Shown one piece after another: positions 26,797-34,282 of a stretch of DNA of 39,872 nucleotides (the first letter of the stretch is position 1; the number at the start of each line of letters is the position of its first letter). The stretch is from Puniceicoccaceae bacterium (GTDB lineage: Bacteria > Verrucomicrobiota > Verrucomicrobiia > Opitutales > Coraliomargaritaceae), in NCBI GenBank assembly GCA_003331195.1, contig QOOZ01000015.1, forward strand, positions 1 through 39,872. Reading direction: 5' to 3'. The notes beneath the pieces are model-generated. The model had not been told where the DNA came from and made no database searches. It saw only the letters and a list, made by a program, of their open reading frames with translations. Both the position numbers and the translations under genes were made by a program.

Positions 26797-27540
26797 ATGA
26801 TCGTACGCTTCATTCTTATTTGGGTAACACTTCCCCTCTACTCACTCCTCGCGCAAGAGATCTCCGTGACCCTATCGCCCGAGGAGTGCGCACCTGGCGA
26901 TCTCGTTCGACTAAGCTTCCAGCTAGAGTCGGAAGCATTTACAGAGATGGTGGTGACCAAGCTTAGCCCAGAAGGCATTCACCCGGTCTTCACCGAGAAA
27001 AGACCGATCGAATTCAACCCCCAGACCCAGCGCTACGAACAAAAGGAAGACTGGATTGTGCAAGCGATGCACTCAGGCGAGTTCCTGTTTTCAGAATTAA
27101 TGGTCACGCTCGAAGGACTGGTCAATGTTGAGCCAGTCAAAATAGAGCCTGTTCAGCTGACTGTGACTGGCTATACCGAAACTGAAGATAGCCCCACTCC
27201 AGAGGCGTGGCCTACATATCTCGAAAACCAAAAGCCTACATTTAGCTGGCTCTGGGGTGCCGTCATTATCGCAATTTGTTTTACTTTCTATCGATTGATA
27301 CAGAGTAAAAGAAAGATGGGACTTATACAACAAGACCTCACCGAAGAGGACCCCTTAAGCCTCATAAGTCATCGCCTTCGCTGCGGTGAGTTCCCCGCTA
27401 ACACTATTGAGAGATGGCTTGAAACAGACGATGCGCAAGACATGCATGTACTCCGCACGTCGCTCCAACAAGCCCTCTATGCACAAACCTACGACCGTGA
27501 TGCCTTACTTGAGCATTTAGATAAGGAGGCACAAGTATGA
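26797..27540 (+). CDS. Membrane protein of the Bat operon (small BatD-like / DUF4381-like)
   Basis: This 247-residue protein has a signal sequence (FILIWVTLPLYSLLAQ), a periplasmic beta-rich region (about 20-130, ISVTLSPEECAPGDLVRLSF, like the first domain of BatD), one membrane helix (about 150-168, WLWGAVIIAICFTFYRLI) and a cytoplasmic helical tail (about 185-247). Proteins of this layout often sit between DUF58 and batA. The last 4 bp (ATGA) overlap the start of batA. The exact role is unknown. Confidence 0.7.
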   Translation: MIVRFILIWVTLPLYSLLAQEISVTLSPEECAPGDLVRLSFQLESEAFTEMVVTKLSPEGIHPVFTEKRPIEFNPQTQRYEQKEDWIVQAMHSGEFLFSELMVTLEGLVNVEPVKIEPVQLTVTGYTETEDSPTPEAWPTYLENQKPTFSWLWGAVIIAICFTFYRLIQSKRKMGLIQQDLTEEDPLSLISHRLRCGEFPANTIERWLETDDAQDMHVLRTSLQQALYAQTYDRDALLEHLDKEAQV

Positions 27541-28562
27541 GTTTTCAATACCCATGGTTGTTAGCGCTCATCCCAGTATTACTCTGGCTATTCAGACGGA
27601 AACAAATCCGCACATCAGTGACGGTGGACGCGATCGCAGTAGCGTCCAATTTGGAGCCAGGACGCGCACGCTACCTCTGGCTTACCGTATACCTACGACA
27701 GCTTTCAGTCCTTGCAGTCCTTATCGCGCTGGCCGGCCCCCGGGCGCCTGCTTCCTTTGATAGAGAGGTAAACGAAGGCATTGCCATTCAACTACTCGTC
27801 GATGTTTCCAGCAGTATGGACATGACCACGAAGAGTGCTACTGGGCAAAAAGTTAGCCGCATGGAACTCGCTAAGGAGATTGTTGAGGAATTTGTCGCTG
27901 GAGATGGGGACACACTGGCTGGCCGCCCACATGATCTGATCGGACTGATTACCTTTGCTCGCTATGCCGATACGCGTAGCCCGCTCACATTTGGACACGA
28001 AGCACTCCTTCAGATCGTGCGTAATCTAGAGATACAACAACGGCCAAACGAGGATGGAACCGCCTATGGAGATGCCCTCGCGATCGCTGCGGCACGCCTA
28101 AAAAACCTCGAAGAACTCAAAAATCGAAAAGATCTCGTCGACTTGGACGCGATCAAGAGCCGCGTTATTATACTGCTCACCGATGGCGAGAATAACTCCG
28201 GCGCACACCTTCCGATCGAATCAGCCGGATTAGCCAAAGCTTGGGGTTGCCGAATTTACAGCATTAGTTTCGGCGAAAGTTTCCAAGCCATCGATGAAGC
28301 AAGCTCCTTTGAGACACTAACACCCTCTGAGAAAATCCTTGAGCATATTAGCAAGGAAACGGGCGGCCTCTTTCGGAAAGCTTACGGTTACGAATCCCTG
28401 CGTCTGGTTTACGAAGAGATCGATCAACTCGAGCGCACGGAGATCACCCTACGCCAAGCAGAGCAACTCGCTAGCTTTACGTGGTTGCCCGCCGCGATCG
28501 CACTCACTGCTCTAACCCTAAGTTTGATCCTCGAAGCCACATGGCTTCGCATTGCACCATGA
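27537..28562 (+). CDS. batA: BatA: membrane-anchored vWA-domain protein
   Basis: This 341-residue protein has N-terminal membrane helices (about 5-15 and 55-70), a vWA domain (about 88-290) and a C-terminal helix (about 315-335). The metal-ion-dependent adhesion site is LLVDVSSSMDM, with later VIILLTDGENNSG. A Bat operon is linked to aerotolerance in Bacteroides fragilis, but the molecular function is unsettled. It overlaps its neighbours by ATGA at both ends. Confidence 0.93.
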   Translation: MSFQYPWLLALIPVLLWLFRRKQIRTSVTVDAIAVASNLEPGRARYLWLTVYLRQLSVLAVLIALAGPRAPASFDREVNEGIAIQLLVDVSSSMDMTTKSATGQKVSRMELAKEIVEEFVAGDGDTLAGRPHDLIGLITFARYADTRSPLTFGHEALLQIVRNLEIQQRPNEDGTAYGDALAIAAARLKNLEELKNRKDLVDLDAIKSRVIILLTDGENNSGAHLPIESAGLAKAWGCRIYSISFGESFQAIDEASSFETLTPSEKILEHISKETGGLFRKAYGYESLRLVYEEIDQLERTEITLRQAEQLASFTWLPAAIALTALTLSLILEATWLRIAP

Positions 28563-30247
28563 GTTCGTTTACCTTCCAGTGGCCGAGCGCATTGCTCCTC
28601 ATTTGTTTGTTGATACCGATCAGCTGGATGCTACGCCGCGCGCGCAAGCAGCGCAAAATCATCCTACGTTCGATGGGCGTTGAGCGCAGAACGCATCGCC
28701 TCCTTAAAGATGGATTGCGACTGATTGCATGGGCACTGATTGCCCTCACCATCGCCCGACCGGGATACGCCCCCTACTACGAGGCGACCTCACAAACAGG
28801 CCGCGATGTTGTCTTCGCGCTCGATGTGTCCCAGAGTATGCTAGCTCGCGATGTTTCGCCCAATCGCCTAGAAGTAGCTAAGCAAGGAATCCGCGATGCC
28901 CTCGACCAATTCAGTAACGAACGCGTCGCGCTAATCGTCTACGCTGGCACTGCATCGATCCTATGCCCCTTAACCTATGATTACGACTTCGCCCGTTATA
29001 TGCTGGAGCAGGCGAATCCACGTACGGTCGACTTCGGCGGTACTACCCTGCAGTCTGCGGTCGAGAAAGCAGTCGACCAGATATTCGATCCCGAGCGTAA
29101 TGGCGTGCAAGACTTACTGATTCTGACCGACGGCGGCGACCACGGTTCGCAGATGGAGCGAGTCGAAACACTACTAGTAGAGAGCAATACAGGATTACTC
29201 GTCGTGGGCCTGGGCGACCCTAATAACGGCTCTCCAATCCTCCTCCCTCAAGAAGATGGCAGCCTACTAACACTCGAAATAGACCAACAACCGGTGCTGA
29301 CCCAACTAGAGGACGCGCTACTCCGTAATTTGAGCACCACGTATCCAAATGCAGAATACATTGCTGCTGAAACTAAGCCCTTTCATTTGGGGCAACTTTA
29401 CAATGAGTACGCAGCTGACAAGTCGACGCTAGCCGGTAATGCCAATAGCGGAAAACTCATCTATCAGGAAGCAGCTATATTCTTCCTTATACCTGGCCTT
29501 ATTTGCCTCTTACTCGCTGAGCGTTGGAGCGCTCGCAGCTTAGGTTCTAGTGCGATAGTGCTCTCTTTATTTTTCTGCGGATTCCCACAGGCCTCAGTCC
29601 GAGCCGAGACTGCGCTCCACCCCCTCGAAACAGATTTCGATAAGACGACCTTACTCATCGAGGGCGAGAACTATGACGAAGCGCTAGAAACTTTAAACTC
29701 GATTATCGAACAGTGCGCCTACGGACAGCTTTCAACCGAACAAATGGCGGCAAGTCTATTTAACCGAGGGCTTTGCCTAATAAAACTGTCGGTTCAACAG
29801 GCCGAGCAGTCACCGGGCGGTGCACTTGAGCTGGCCAAAAAAGCCCGATTAGCCTTCCTCAAATCAAAAGCATACAAGCCAGACTTCGAACGTGCAGGAC
29901 TACGTATTGAGCTTAGCTCCACATGGATTCAGGAGCTAAAAGGCCTGATCGAAGAAGAGGGAAATCAAGCGTCAACTGATTCCAGTCCGCAAAGCTCTGA
30001 AGAAACTGAGAACGAGAGTTTAGATGACTACGAAGACATGTACGAGGATGATTACTCGGAGTTGAGTGAGAGCATGCCAGATAGCAGCTACAACGAGGGA
30101 GACCTCGCTGCAGGATCGAGCATGCAGTCACTACCCGCTCCCAATTACACGATTGAAGACATTCTATTGGAGGAGAAAGGAAACCTTCAATTTCGTCAGC
30201 AAAAACGTGCGAATGCCAATGCGGCTAAAGTGGAGAAAGACTACTAA
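28559..30247 (+). CDS. batB: BatB-BatC fusion: vWA domain plus TPR region
   Basis: The ATG at 28559 overlaps the batA stop (ATGA) and gives 562 residues; the frame is open from 28481. The N-terminal half is BatB: helices about 8-20 and 45-60, MIDAS FALDVSQSMLARD, DLLILTDGGDHGS, and a third helix around 305-325. After a second signal-like segment (IVLSLFFCGFPQASVRAE) comes a BatC-like part with TPR-type helices (LLIEGENYDEALETLNSII), an acidic stretch (about 490-530) and the BatC-type ending YTIEDILLEEKG...VEKDY. In Bacteroides these are separate genes, so this is a fusion. The stop overlaps the next start (TAATG). Confidence 0.88.
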   Translation: MSSFTFQWPSALLLICLLIPISWMLRRARKQRKIILRSMGVERRTHRLLKDGLRLIAWALIALTIARPGYAPYYEATSQTGRDVVFALDVSQSMLARDVSPNRLEVAKQGIRDALDQFSNERVALIVYAGTASILCPLTYDYDFARYMLEQANPRTVDFGGTTLQSAVEKAVDQIFDPERNGVQDLLILTDGGDHGSQMERVETLLVESNTGLLVVGLGDPNNGSPILLPQEDGSLLTLEIDQQPVLTQLEDALLRNLSTTYPNAEYIAAETKPFHLGQLYNEYAADKSTLAGNANSGKLIYQEAAIFFLIPGLICLLLAERWSARSLGSSAIVLSLFFCGFPQASVRAETALHPLETDFDKTTLLIEGENYDEALETLNSIIEQCAYGQLSTEQMAASLFNRGLCLIKLSVQQAEQSPGGALELAKKARLAFLKSKAYKPDFERAGLRIELSSTWIQELKGLIEEEGNQASTDSSPQSSEETENESLDDYEDMYEDDYSELSESMPDSSYNEGDLAAGSSMQSLPAPNYTIEDILLEEKGNLQFRQQKRANANAAKVEKDY

Positions 30248-32757
30248 TGCGTCTAAGCCAGCTTACCCTCATATTCTGCATCACGGTATTTGTATACAAG
30301 GCCTGTTTTGCGGAGCCGATCCCCGTCACTCTAAAAACACAGACTTTCTATGACGATAGAAACGCCACATGTGTGGCCTATTTTAGGGAAGCAGTCACGG
30401 CGCCTGATGTTGATGAAGAATCGACTGATGATTGCCGCATCATCCGCATTCGCGTCGAGAAGCTCCCTAAAGACTCCGGCAACGATCACGCCGCAATCAT
30501 TCAATTCCGCCCAATGCGCACAGGTGCCATCGAACTCCCCGCACTAGAATTCAAAAGTGACACGGAAACACTCACAACCGCAGCAACTCAACTCACAGTT
30601 AGCGAACGAGTAAAGTCTGACCGTATGCAGCTCAGATTTACTGTTGATAGTCTTAGCGAACTCTATGTCGGACAAGCAGTCCGAATAGACCTGGAGTGGA
30701 GTAGTGATCTGCCAGCCTCAGCGCTCCGATCGCTACGAATAAATCCTAATTTCTTTAGTCATGATGCCATACAAATCGTCATTCCGCGCAGCACTGAGGA
30801 CGAGGAATTGCAAATGGGCCTCCCTATCGGTGGACGCCGTGTAATTGCGAGACGTCAAATCAACCCAGAGCAACCAAAGGAACTAGGCACTGTCCACTTA
30901 GCGATCTATGTAAAATTCCTAGAAGCTGGAATCTATACTCTTGATGACCTATCGCTAGAATGCTCCATCGTCGATCAAGCTTCGGGCGACTTTGATCGTT
31001 ATGCCGCGCACTTTAATAACGGCCTATTCGAAGAAGTCGATACTTTCGAAAAATATGAACGTCACTACACCACTACCAAGCCAATTGAAATCTCCGTATT
31101 AGAACTACCCAAAGAAAAACAAAGCGCCCTCTTTAGCGGACTCTTCGAGCCCGTCCACTTCGAGCTCAGCCTCTCCAACGATACCGTTGAACTCGGACAA
31201 ATACTAGAAGTGGATATCGAAGTCACCAGCGAGTTCCCTCACGGAATGTTGGACTTGCCGCCTCTTAATCTACAACCAAGTCTTCGTGCACACTTCTTAG
31301 TCGATTCGGAAATTAGGCGCCTATGGCACGAGCGGGGCACCCATTTTAAAACTAGGATCAGAACACTCTCCTCACATTTAAGCGCATTCCCTGCGCTGCG
31401 CTTTCAAGTATTTGACCCTCAAAAAAATCGCTATGTTTGGAAAGAAACAGATCCCAAATCGTTAAGGATTTCGTCTAGAGACGGTATCAACTATATTGCA
31501 TTGAGTGCCTTCGAGGGTGCTCAGGTTCCACTGGTTGATTTTAATGAAGGCATTTGGTATAATCACGAAAGAAGCATTATGAACTCTCTTCTTCAAACAA
31601 TTCATTCACTCTTAAATGACTACTTCTGGCTCTTACTCGCAACTGGACCACTGGTTTTTTTAACGCTGCGCCCCCTCGTTAAAGAGTGGCGTCAGCAAGC
31701 CATAGATCCTGCCTACAAGAAACGCGCTCGGGCCTATTCTCAGTTCAAAAAAATCCCTGAAGGCAGTGAGATCAAGTGGCGGGCTTTTCTCAATTTCCTC
31801 GCCGCCCATTTTAATGCCAAAGGCGACGCATGGACGGCTAGCGATACTCGCGCTGCTCTTGAGGAAGCAAACGTGAACTCAAAAATCATCGCCGAAATTG
31901 AAGCCATCCACATCTCTACGGACAAGAGAGTGTTTTCAAAGAACGAGGAAGCCACCGAAATAAGCGAGCTCAACGCGACCGCTCGACAAGTGCGAGTGGC
32001 CTTCGCCAAAACGGCGCTCATCCTAGTGATGCTTTTCGGTCTCTTGCCCAATGAAAGTGTGGCCGCCTCATGGAGCGAAGCGGAAAGCGCTTTCGCCAGT
32101 GCGCTCGCCACACCCGACGGCACTCGGCAAGCCTCCGCCTTCTACACAAAATCGGCTCTATTATTTGAAGCAGTCGCACAGACGGACGATGATGCCGCCA
32201 GCGCCTTCTACAATGCAGGTAACGCGTGGTTCCAAGCGAACAGACTGGGCCGCTCTATCGCCGCTTACAGGAACGCAGCGCGCATCCGTCCATTTGATGA
32301 AGCCCTGCTTGAAAATCTGGCTGCCGCCCGTGCACTGGCGCTCAATAAGGTCCCAGAGGGTAGAACTAGTTTGCAACGCACACCAAGCTCCTGGCTGCGC
32401 GTCGTCACAATCGCGCTGAGCTTTTGCTTATGTGGCACCATGCTATTGTATGTTCGCTACGAATCGCAGCGCTGGCGCTTACTCACCTATGCCTGCGCGA
32501 TCGCCTTGGCGCTTAGTGTTGTCATCTTAGGCGTGCGCTCAGGAAGCAGTCGCACTGAAGGTGTCATTACCACCAATTCCGTCGAAGCGCGCAAGGGACC
32601 CGCCTACGCATATGCACCTGCATTCGACCAAGCTTTACACGACGGGCTTGAATTCACGCTGATCGACGAGCGAGACACGTGGATTCAGATTGAGTTAGCC
32701 GATGGGCGCCGATGTTGGATTCCCCAAAGCCAAGCAAGCCTGATATTAGCACTTTGA
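30247..32757 (+). CDS. batD: BatD-BatE fusion: beta-domain protein with TPR and SH3 domain
   Basis: This 836-residue protein starts with a signal peptide (LTLIFCITVFVYKACFA). BatD-like periplasmic beta domains (about 20-400) include LYVGQAVRIDLEW, IGGRRVIARRQI and FELSLSNDTVELGQILEVDI. A membrane helix lies near 460-475 and a cytoplasmic helical part follows. A second signal-like helix (LILVMLFGLLPNESVAA) leads into BatE-like TPRs (AASAFYNAGNAWFQANRLGRSIAAYRNAARI), two more helices and a C-terminal SH3-like domain (SVEARKGPAYAYAPAF ... TWIQIELADGRRCWI). It is the last gene of the operon. No classic terminator follows directly; a 7-bp hairpin without a T run is at 32810-32831. Confidence 0.88.
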   Translation: MRLSQLTLIFCITVFVYKACFAEPIPVTLKTQTFYDDRNATCVAYFREAVTAPDVDEESTDDCRIIRIRVEKLPKDSGNDHAAIIQFRPMRTGAIELPALEFKSDTETLTTAATQLTVSERVKSDRMQLRFTVDSLSELYVGQAVRIDLEWSSDLPASALRSLRINPNFFSHDAIQIVIPRSTEDEELQMGLPIGGRRVIARRQINPEQPKELGTVHLAIYVKFLEAGIYTLDDLSLECSIVDQASGDFDRYAAHFNNGLFEEVDTFEKYERHYTTTKPIEISVLELPKEKQSALFSGLFEPVHFELSLSNDTVELGQILEVDIEVTSEFPHGMLDLPPLNLQPSLRAHFLVDSEIRRLWHERGTHFKTRIRTLSSHLSAFPALRFQVFDPQKNRYVWKETDPKSLRISSRDGINYIALSAFEGAQVPLVDFNEGIWYNHERSIMNSLLQTIHSLLNDYFWLLLATGPLVFLTLRPLVKEWRQQAIDPAYKKRARAYSQFKKIPEGSEIKWRAFLNFLAAHFNAKGDAWTASDTRAALEEANVNSKIIAEIEAIHISTDKRVFSKNEEATEISELNATARQVRVAFAKTALILVMLFGLLPNESVAASWSEAESAFASALATPDGTRQASAFYTKSALLFEAVAQTDDDAASAFYNAGNAWFQANRLGRSIAAYRNAARIRPFDEALLENLAAARALALNKVPEGRTSLQRTPSSWLRVVTIALSFCLCGTMLLYVRYESQRWRLLTYACAIALALSVVILGVRSGSSRTEGVITTNSVEARKGPAYAYAPAFDQALHDGLEFTLIDERDTWIQIELADGRRCWIPQSQASLILAL

Positions 32758-32856
32758 GTATCGACAAAGTCAAAACAGCTTTACTGGATTAACAGGAATT
32801 TACTTCTCGGCGGCTCAGTCATCCGAGCCGCGTCGCAGGGAAGAGTCTGTCTGATG

Positions 32857-32886
32857 AAAAAAAAGGGAGTCCCCGAAGGGACTCCC
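32857..32886 (-). terminator. Perfect intrinsic terminator of the small membrane protein genes
   Basis: On the minus strand, GGGAGTCCC-TTCG-GGGACTCCC is followed by eight T. The 9-bp perfect stem is capped by a UUCG loop. It lies 31 bp after the stop of the 75-residue gene. Confidence 0.95.
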
Positions 32887-32917
32887 TAGCAAAAATATAA
32901 AGCAGATAACTTTATGT

Positions 32918-33145
32918 TTAACGCTTGGAAAGCACGCCCATAATCAGGACGAGAGTCACCAAGCTTGCGAGGCTTGCACCGCTGCCGATGAAGCTGTCAA
33001 CCAGACCAGTCAGGTTGCTGATGACATCAAGATTTCCTGAAGTACCGAACACAACCTGCACGACGACGAGCAAGCCGATTGCGGCGATGAGGATTTCTGA
33101 GAGATTTCCGATTAGGGACTTTAGTTTGTTAGATATTTCTTCCAT
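32918..33145 (-). CDS. Small two-helix membrane protein, paralogue 1
   Basis: This 75-residue protein has an N-terminal amphipathic part (MEEISNKLKSLIGNLSE), a first hydrophobic helix (about 18-34, ILIAAIGLLVVVQVVFG), a loop with NL, and a second helix (about 58-72, LASLVTLVLIMGV) ending in a basic tail SKR. It is clearly related to the gene just upstream on the same strand (shared VFG, NL, LV..LI, closing basic residues). The leader is A/C-rich with an AAAAC repeat and no Shine-Dalgarno. A very strong terminator follows. The layout recalls pore-forming or pilin-like small proteins, but I recognise no family. Confidence 0.7.
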   Translation of the reverse strand: MEEISNKLKSLIGNLSEILIAAIGLLVVVQVVFGTSGNLDVISNLTGLVDSFIGSGASLASLVTLVLIMGVLSKR

Positions 33146-33191
33146 GGTAGTAGTTGGTTATGGTTTGTTTTGTTTTGTTTTCAGGGTTCTA

Positions 33192-33425
33192 CTAAGCGCC
33201 TTTGCGTAGCAGAGCGAAGATAAGGATAATGGCGACTAAGCCAATAAAACCGTTTTCACCACCAATGGCGGCCACGATTGAGGATAAGTTCCCGACTACA
33301 CTAGCGCCAAAAATAGCGCCTACGCCGAAGACAATTTCAGCAATGATACCAAGTGCAATGAGACCTATTCCGAGTTCGGATATGCCCTTAATCACACTAG
33401 TGAGTTGTGAGGTTATTTTTTCCAT
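33192..33425 (-). CDS. Small two-helix membrane protein, paralogue 2
   Basis: This 77-residue protein begins MEKITSQLTSVIKGISE. It has a hydrophobic helix (about 19-39, IGLIALGIIAEIVFGVGAIFG), a Gly/Ser-containing loop and a second helix (about 58-72, GFIGLVAIILIFALL) with tail RKGA. It aligns over its full length with the next gene downstream (46 bp gap), so this is a tandem duplication kept as two expressed proteins. No Shine-Dalgarno is seen. A terminator-like hairpin lies 69 bp upstream of its start. Function unknown; a holin-like, pilin-like or membrane-scaffold protein are all possible. Confidence 0.7.
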   Translation of the reverse strand: MEKITSQLTSVIKGISELGIGLIALGIIAEIVFGVGAIFGASVVGNLSSIVAAIGGENGFIGLVAIILIFALLRKGA

Positions 33426-33493
33426 TTATCTACTTTGTTGGGGTTAACCGACAGTAACTGCTAACAACCTGAGGGGCCGAAAGCACTATCGGG

Positions 33494-33519
33494 AAAACAA
33501 AATGGCTCCCGAAGGAGCC
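33494..33519 (-). terminator. Terminator-like hairpin upstream of the small protein genes (possible attenuator)
   Basis: On the minus strand GGCTCC-TTCG-GGAGCC is followed by ATTTTGTTTT. It uses the same UUCG loop as the terminator behind the gene pair but lies before their start. It may end a short upstream transcript or act as a leader attenuator. Confidence 0.55.
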
Positions 33520-33669
33520 TAAAGCGGTGGAGACTAGAGAAGACAGAGATACCGTGCTCTGTTCATTACCAACTTGCATATATATACGCTCCACTGGATA
33601 GGGAATAATAGCCGTAAAGATACGTTTGGAAAGGAAAAATTACACTTTTTTAACATAAAAGCGCAGAGT

Positions 33670-33685
33670 TGGCACAGATTAAGCA
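33670..33685 (+). promoter_or_regulatory. Sigma-54-like promoter facing an apparently empty region
   Basis: TGGCACAGATTAAGCA keeps the -24 GG (33671-33672) and -12 GC (33683-33684) at the exact sigma-54 spacing. It has AA instead of TT before the GC. About 100 bp upstream, ATTACCAAC (33565-33573) resembles one arm of the 7537 palindrome. Confidence 0.5.
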
Positions 33686-33765
33686 TATAAGTATTGGGAA
33701 TACTATACTTACTTCTCTATTAGTATTCTATTAGATCAGTCTACTAGCCTCTAAAGATACATAAA

Positions 33766-33846
33766 ATGTTGTCATATAGTTCTTTAAATGATACACAGTA
33801 TAATTTCACCCGTGAAAATCGTGCCAAACATAAGGCGAGAGATTAA
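33766..33846 (+). CDS. Possible 26-residue peptide behind the sigma-54-like promoter
   Basis: The ATG is preceded by ACATAAA, as at the YRG-repeat gene (CATCATAAA). The predicted peptide starts MLSYSSLNDTQYNF and ends KHKARD. In register with the second unit of the YRG protein it shares Leu-Ser-Tyr, Thr and Asn at the same spacings and a His shifted by one, although it lacks the YRG itself. The frame is short and could be chance. The promoter and leader similarity are what make it worth listing. Confidence 0.3.
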   Translation: MLSYSSLNDTQYNFTRENRAKHKARD

Positions 33847-34037
33847 TTTTCGATTTTAGAGCTATTTTTGACTAGGGTTAATTAATATCTCTTTTATGAA
33901 CCAATTTAAGCTAGTTTCCGCCAAGATTGTGTCTTTGAGGGCATGAAAAAGCAATCCGCGAGCATGCGGTAGGATTCTCGTTATGATGAGCTCTTGCTCA
34001 GTCCGAATGAAAGATCAGTTAGCTATTCTATGCTCAA

Positions 34038-34141
34038 AAGTCGAAACTCTGATGCGCCAGTGCGAGCCACGAAGGCTCACGTAGCAAGTTTGCTACACTA
34101 ACGCTGAGCAAATAAGGTTTAACAGCTTAGCGCAGTGACTT
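34038..34141 (+). other. Hairpin cluster, possible structured RNA or dispersed repeat
   Basis: Three hairpins occur in a row: GAGCC/GGCTC (34064-34078), GTAGCA/TGCTAC (34081-34096) and CGCTGAGC/GCTTAGCG (34102-34132, one G-U). A possible closing helix is AAGTC (34038-34042) with GACTT (34137-34141). No known RNA family is recognised. It could equally be a palindromic repeat element. Confidence 0.35.
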
Positions 34142-34200
34142 AAAAGCAAACTGGTATCTGCAATTAATTCTAAGCTCATTGGTCGGAAGCAAGCGGGGCT

Positions 34201-34225
34201 GCTAGCACGGACTAGCTATTTTTTT
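34201..34225 (+). terminator. Intrinsic terminator on the plus strand
   Basis: GCTAG-CACGGA-CTAGC is followed by TA and seven T. No annotated plus-strand gene lies before it within 1.4 kb except the candidate unit beginning at 33670. The stem is short. Confidence 0.45.
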
Positions 34226-34282
34226 GCTGTGTTAGTCAGTCTTGAGCATTCAACATACACTGAATCAAATCTGTGATTCTCG

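Noticed and set aside
32810..32831. Terminator of the Bat operon
   Set aside because: The 7-bp hairpin GCGGCTC/GAGCCGC has no T run on either strand, so it was not listed as a terminator.
33818..33840. Possible minus-strand sigma-54 promoter (TGGCACG on the complement)
   Set aside because: The -24 part is good, but at the correct spacing the -12 GC is AC, and it lies about 400 bp from the small membrane protein genes.
34096..34132. Integron attC-like site
   Set aside because: Stem-loops are present, but the paired core motifs of attC (RYYYAAC / GTTRRRY) are not found in the proper arrangement, and no integron integrase is seen.
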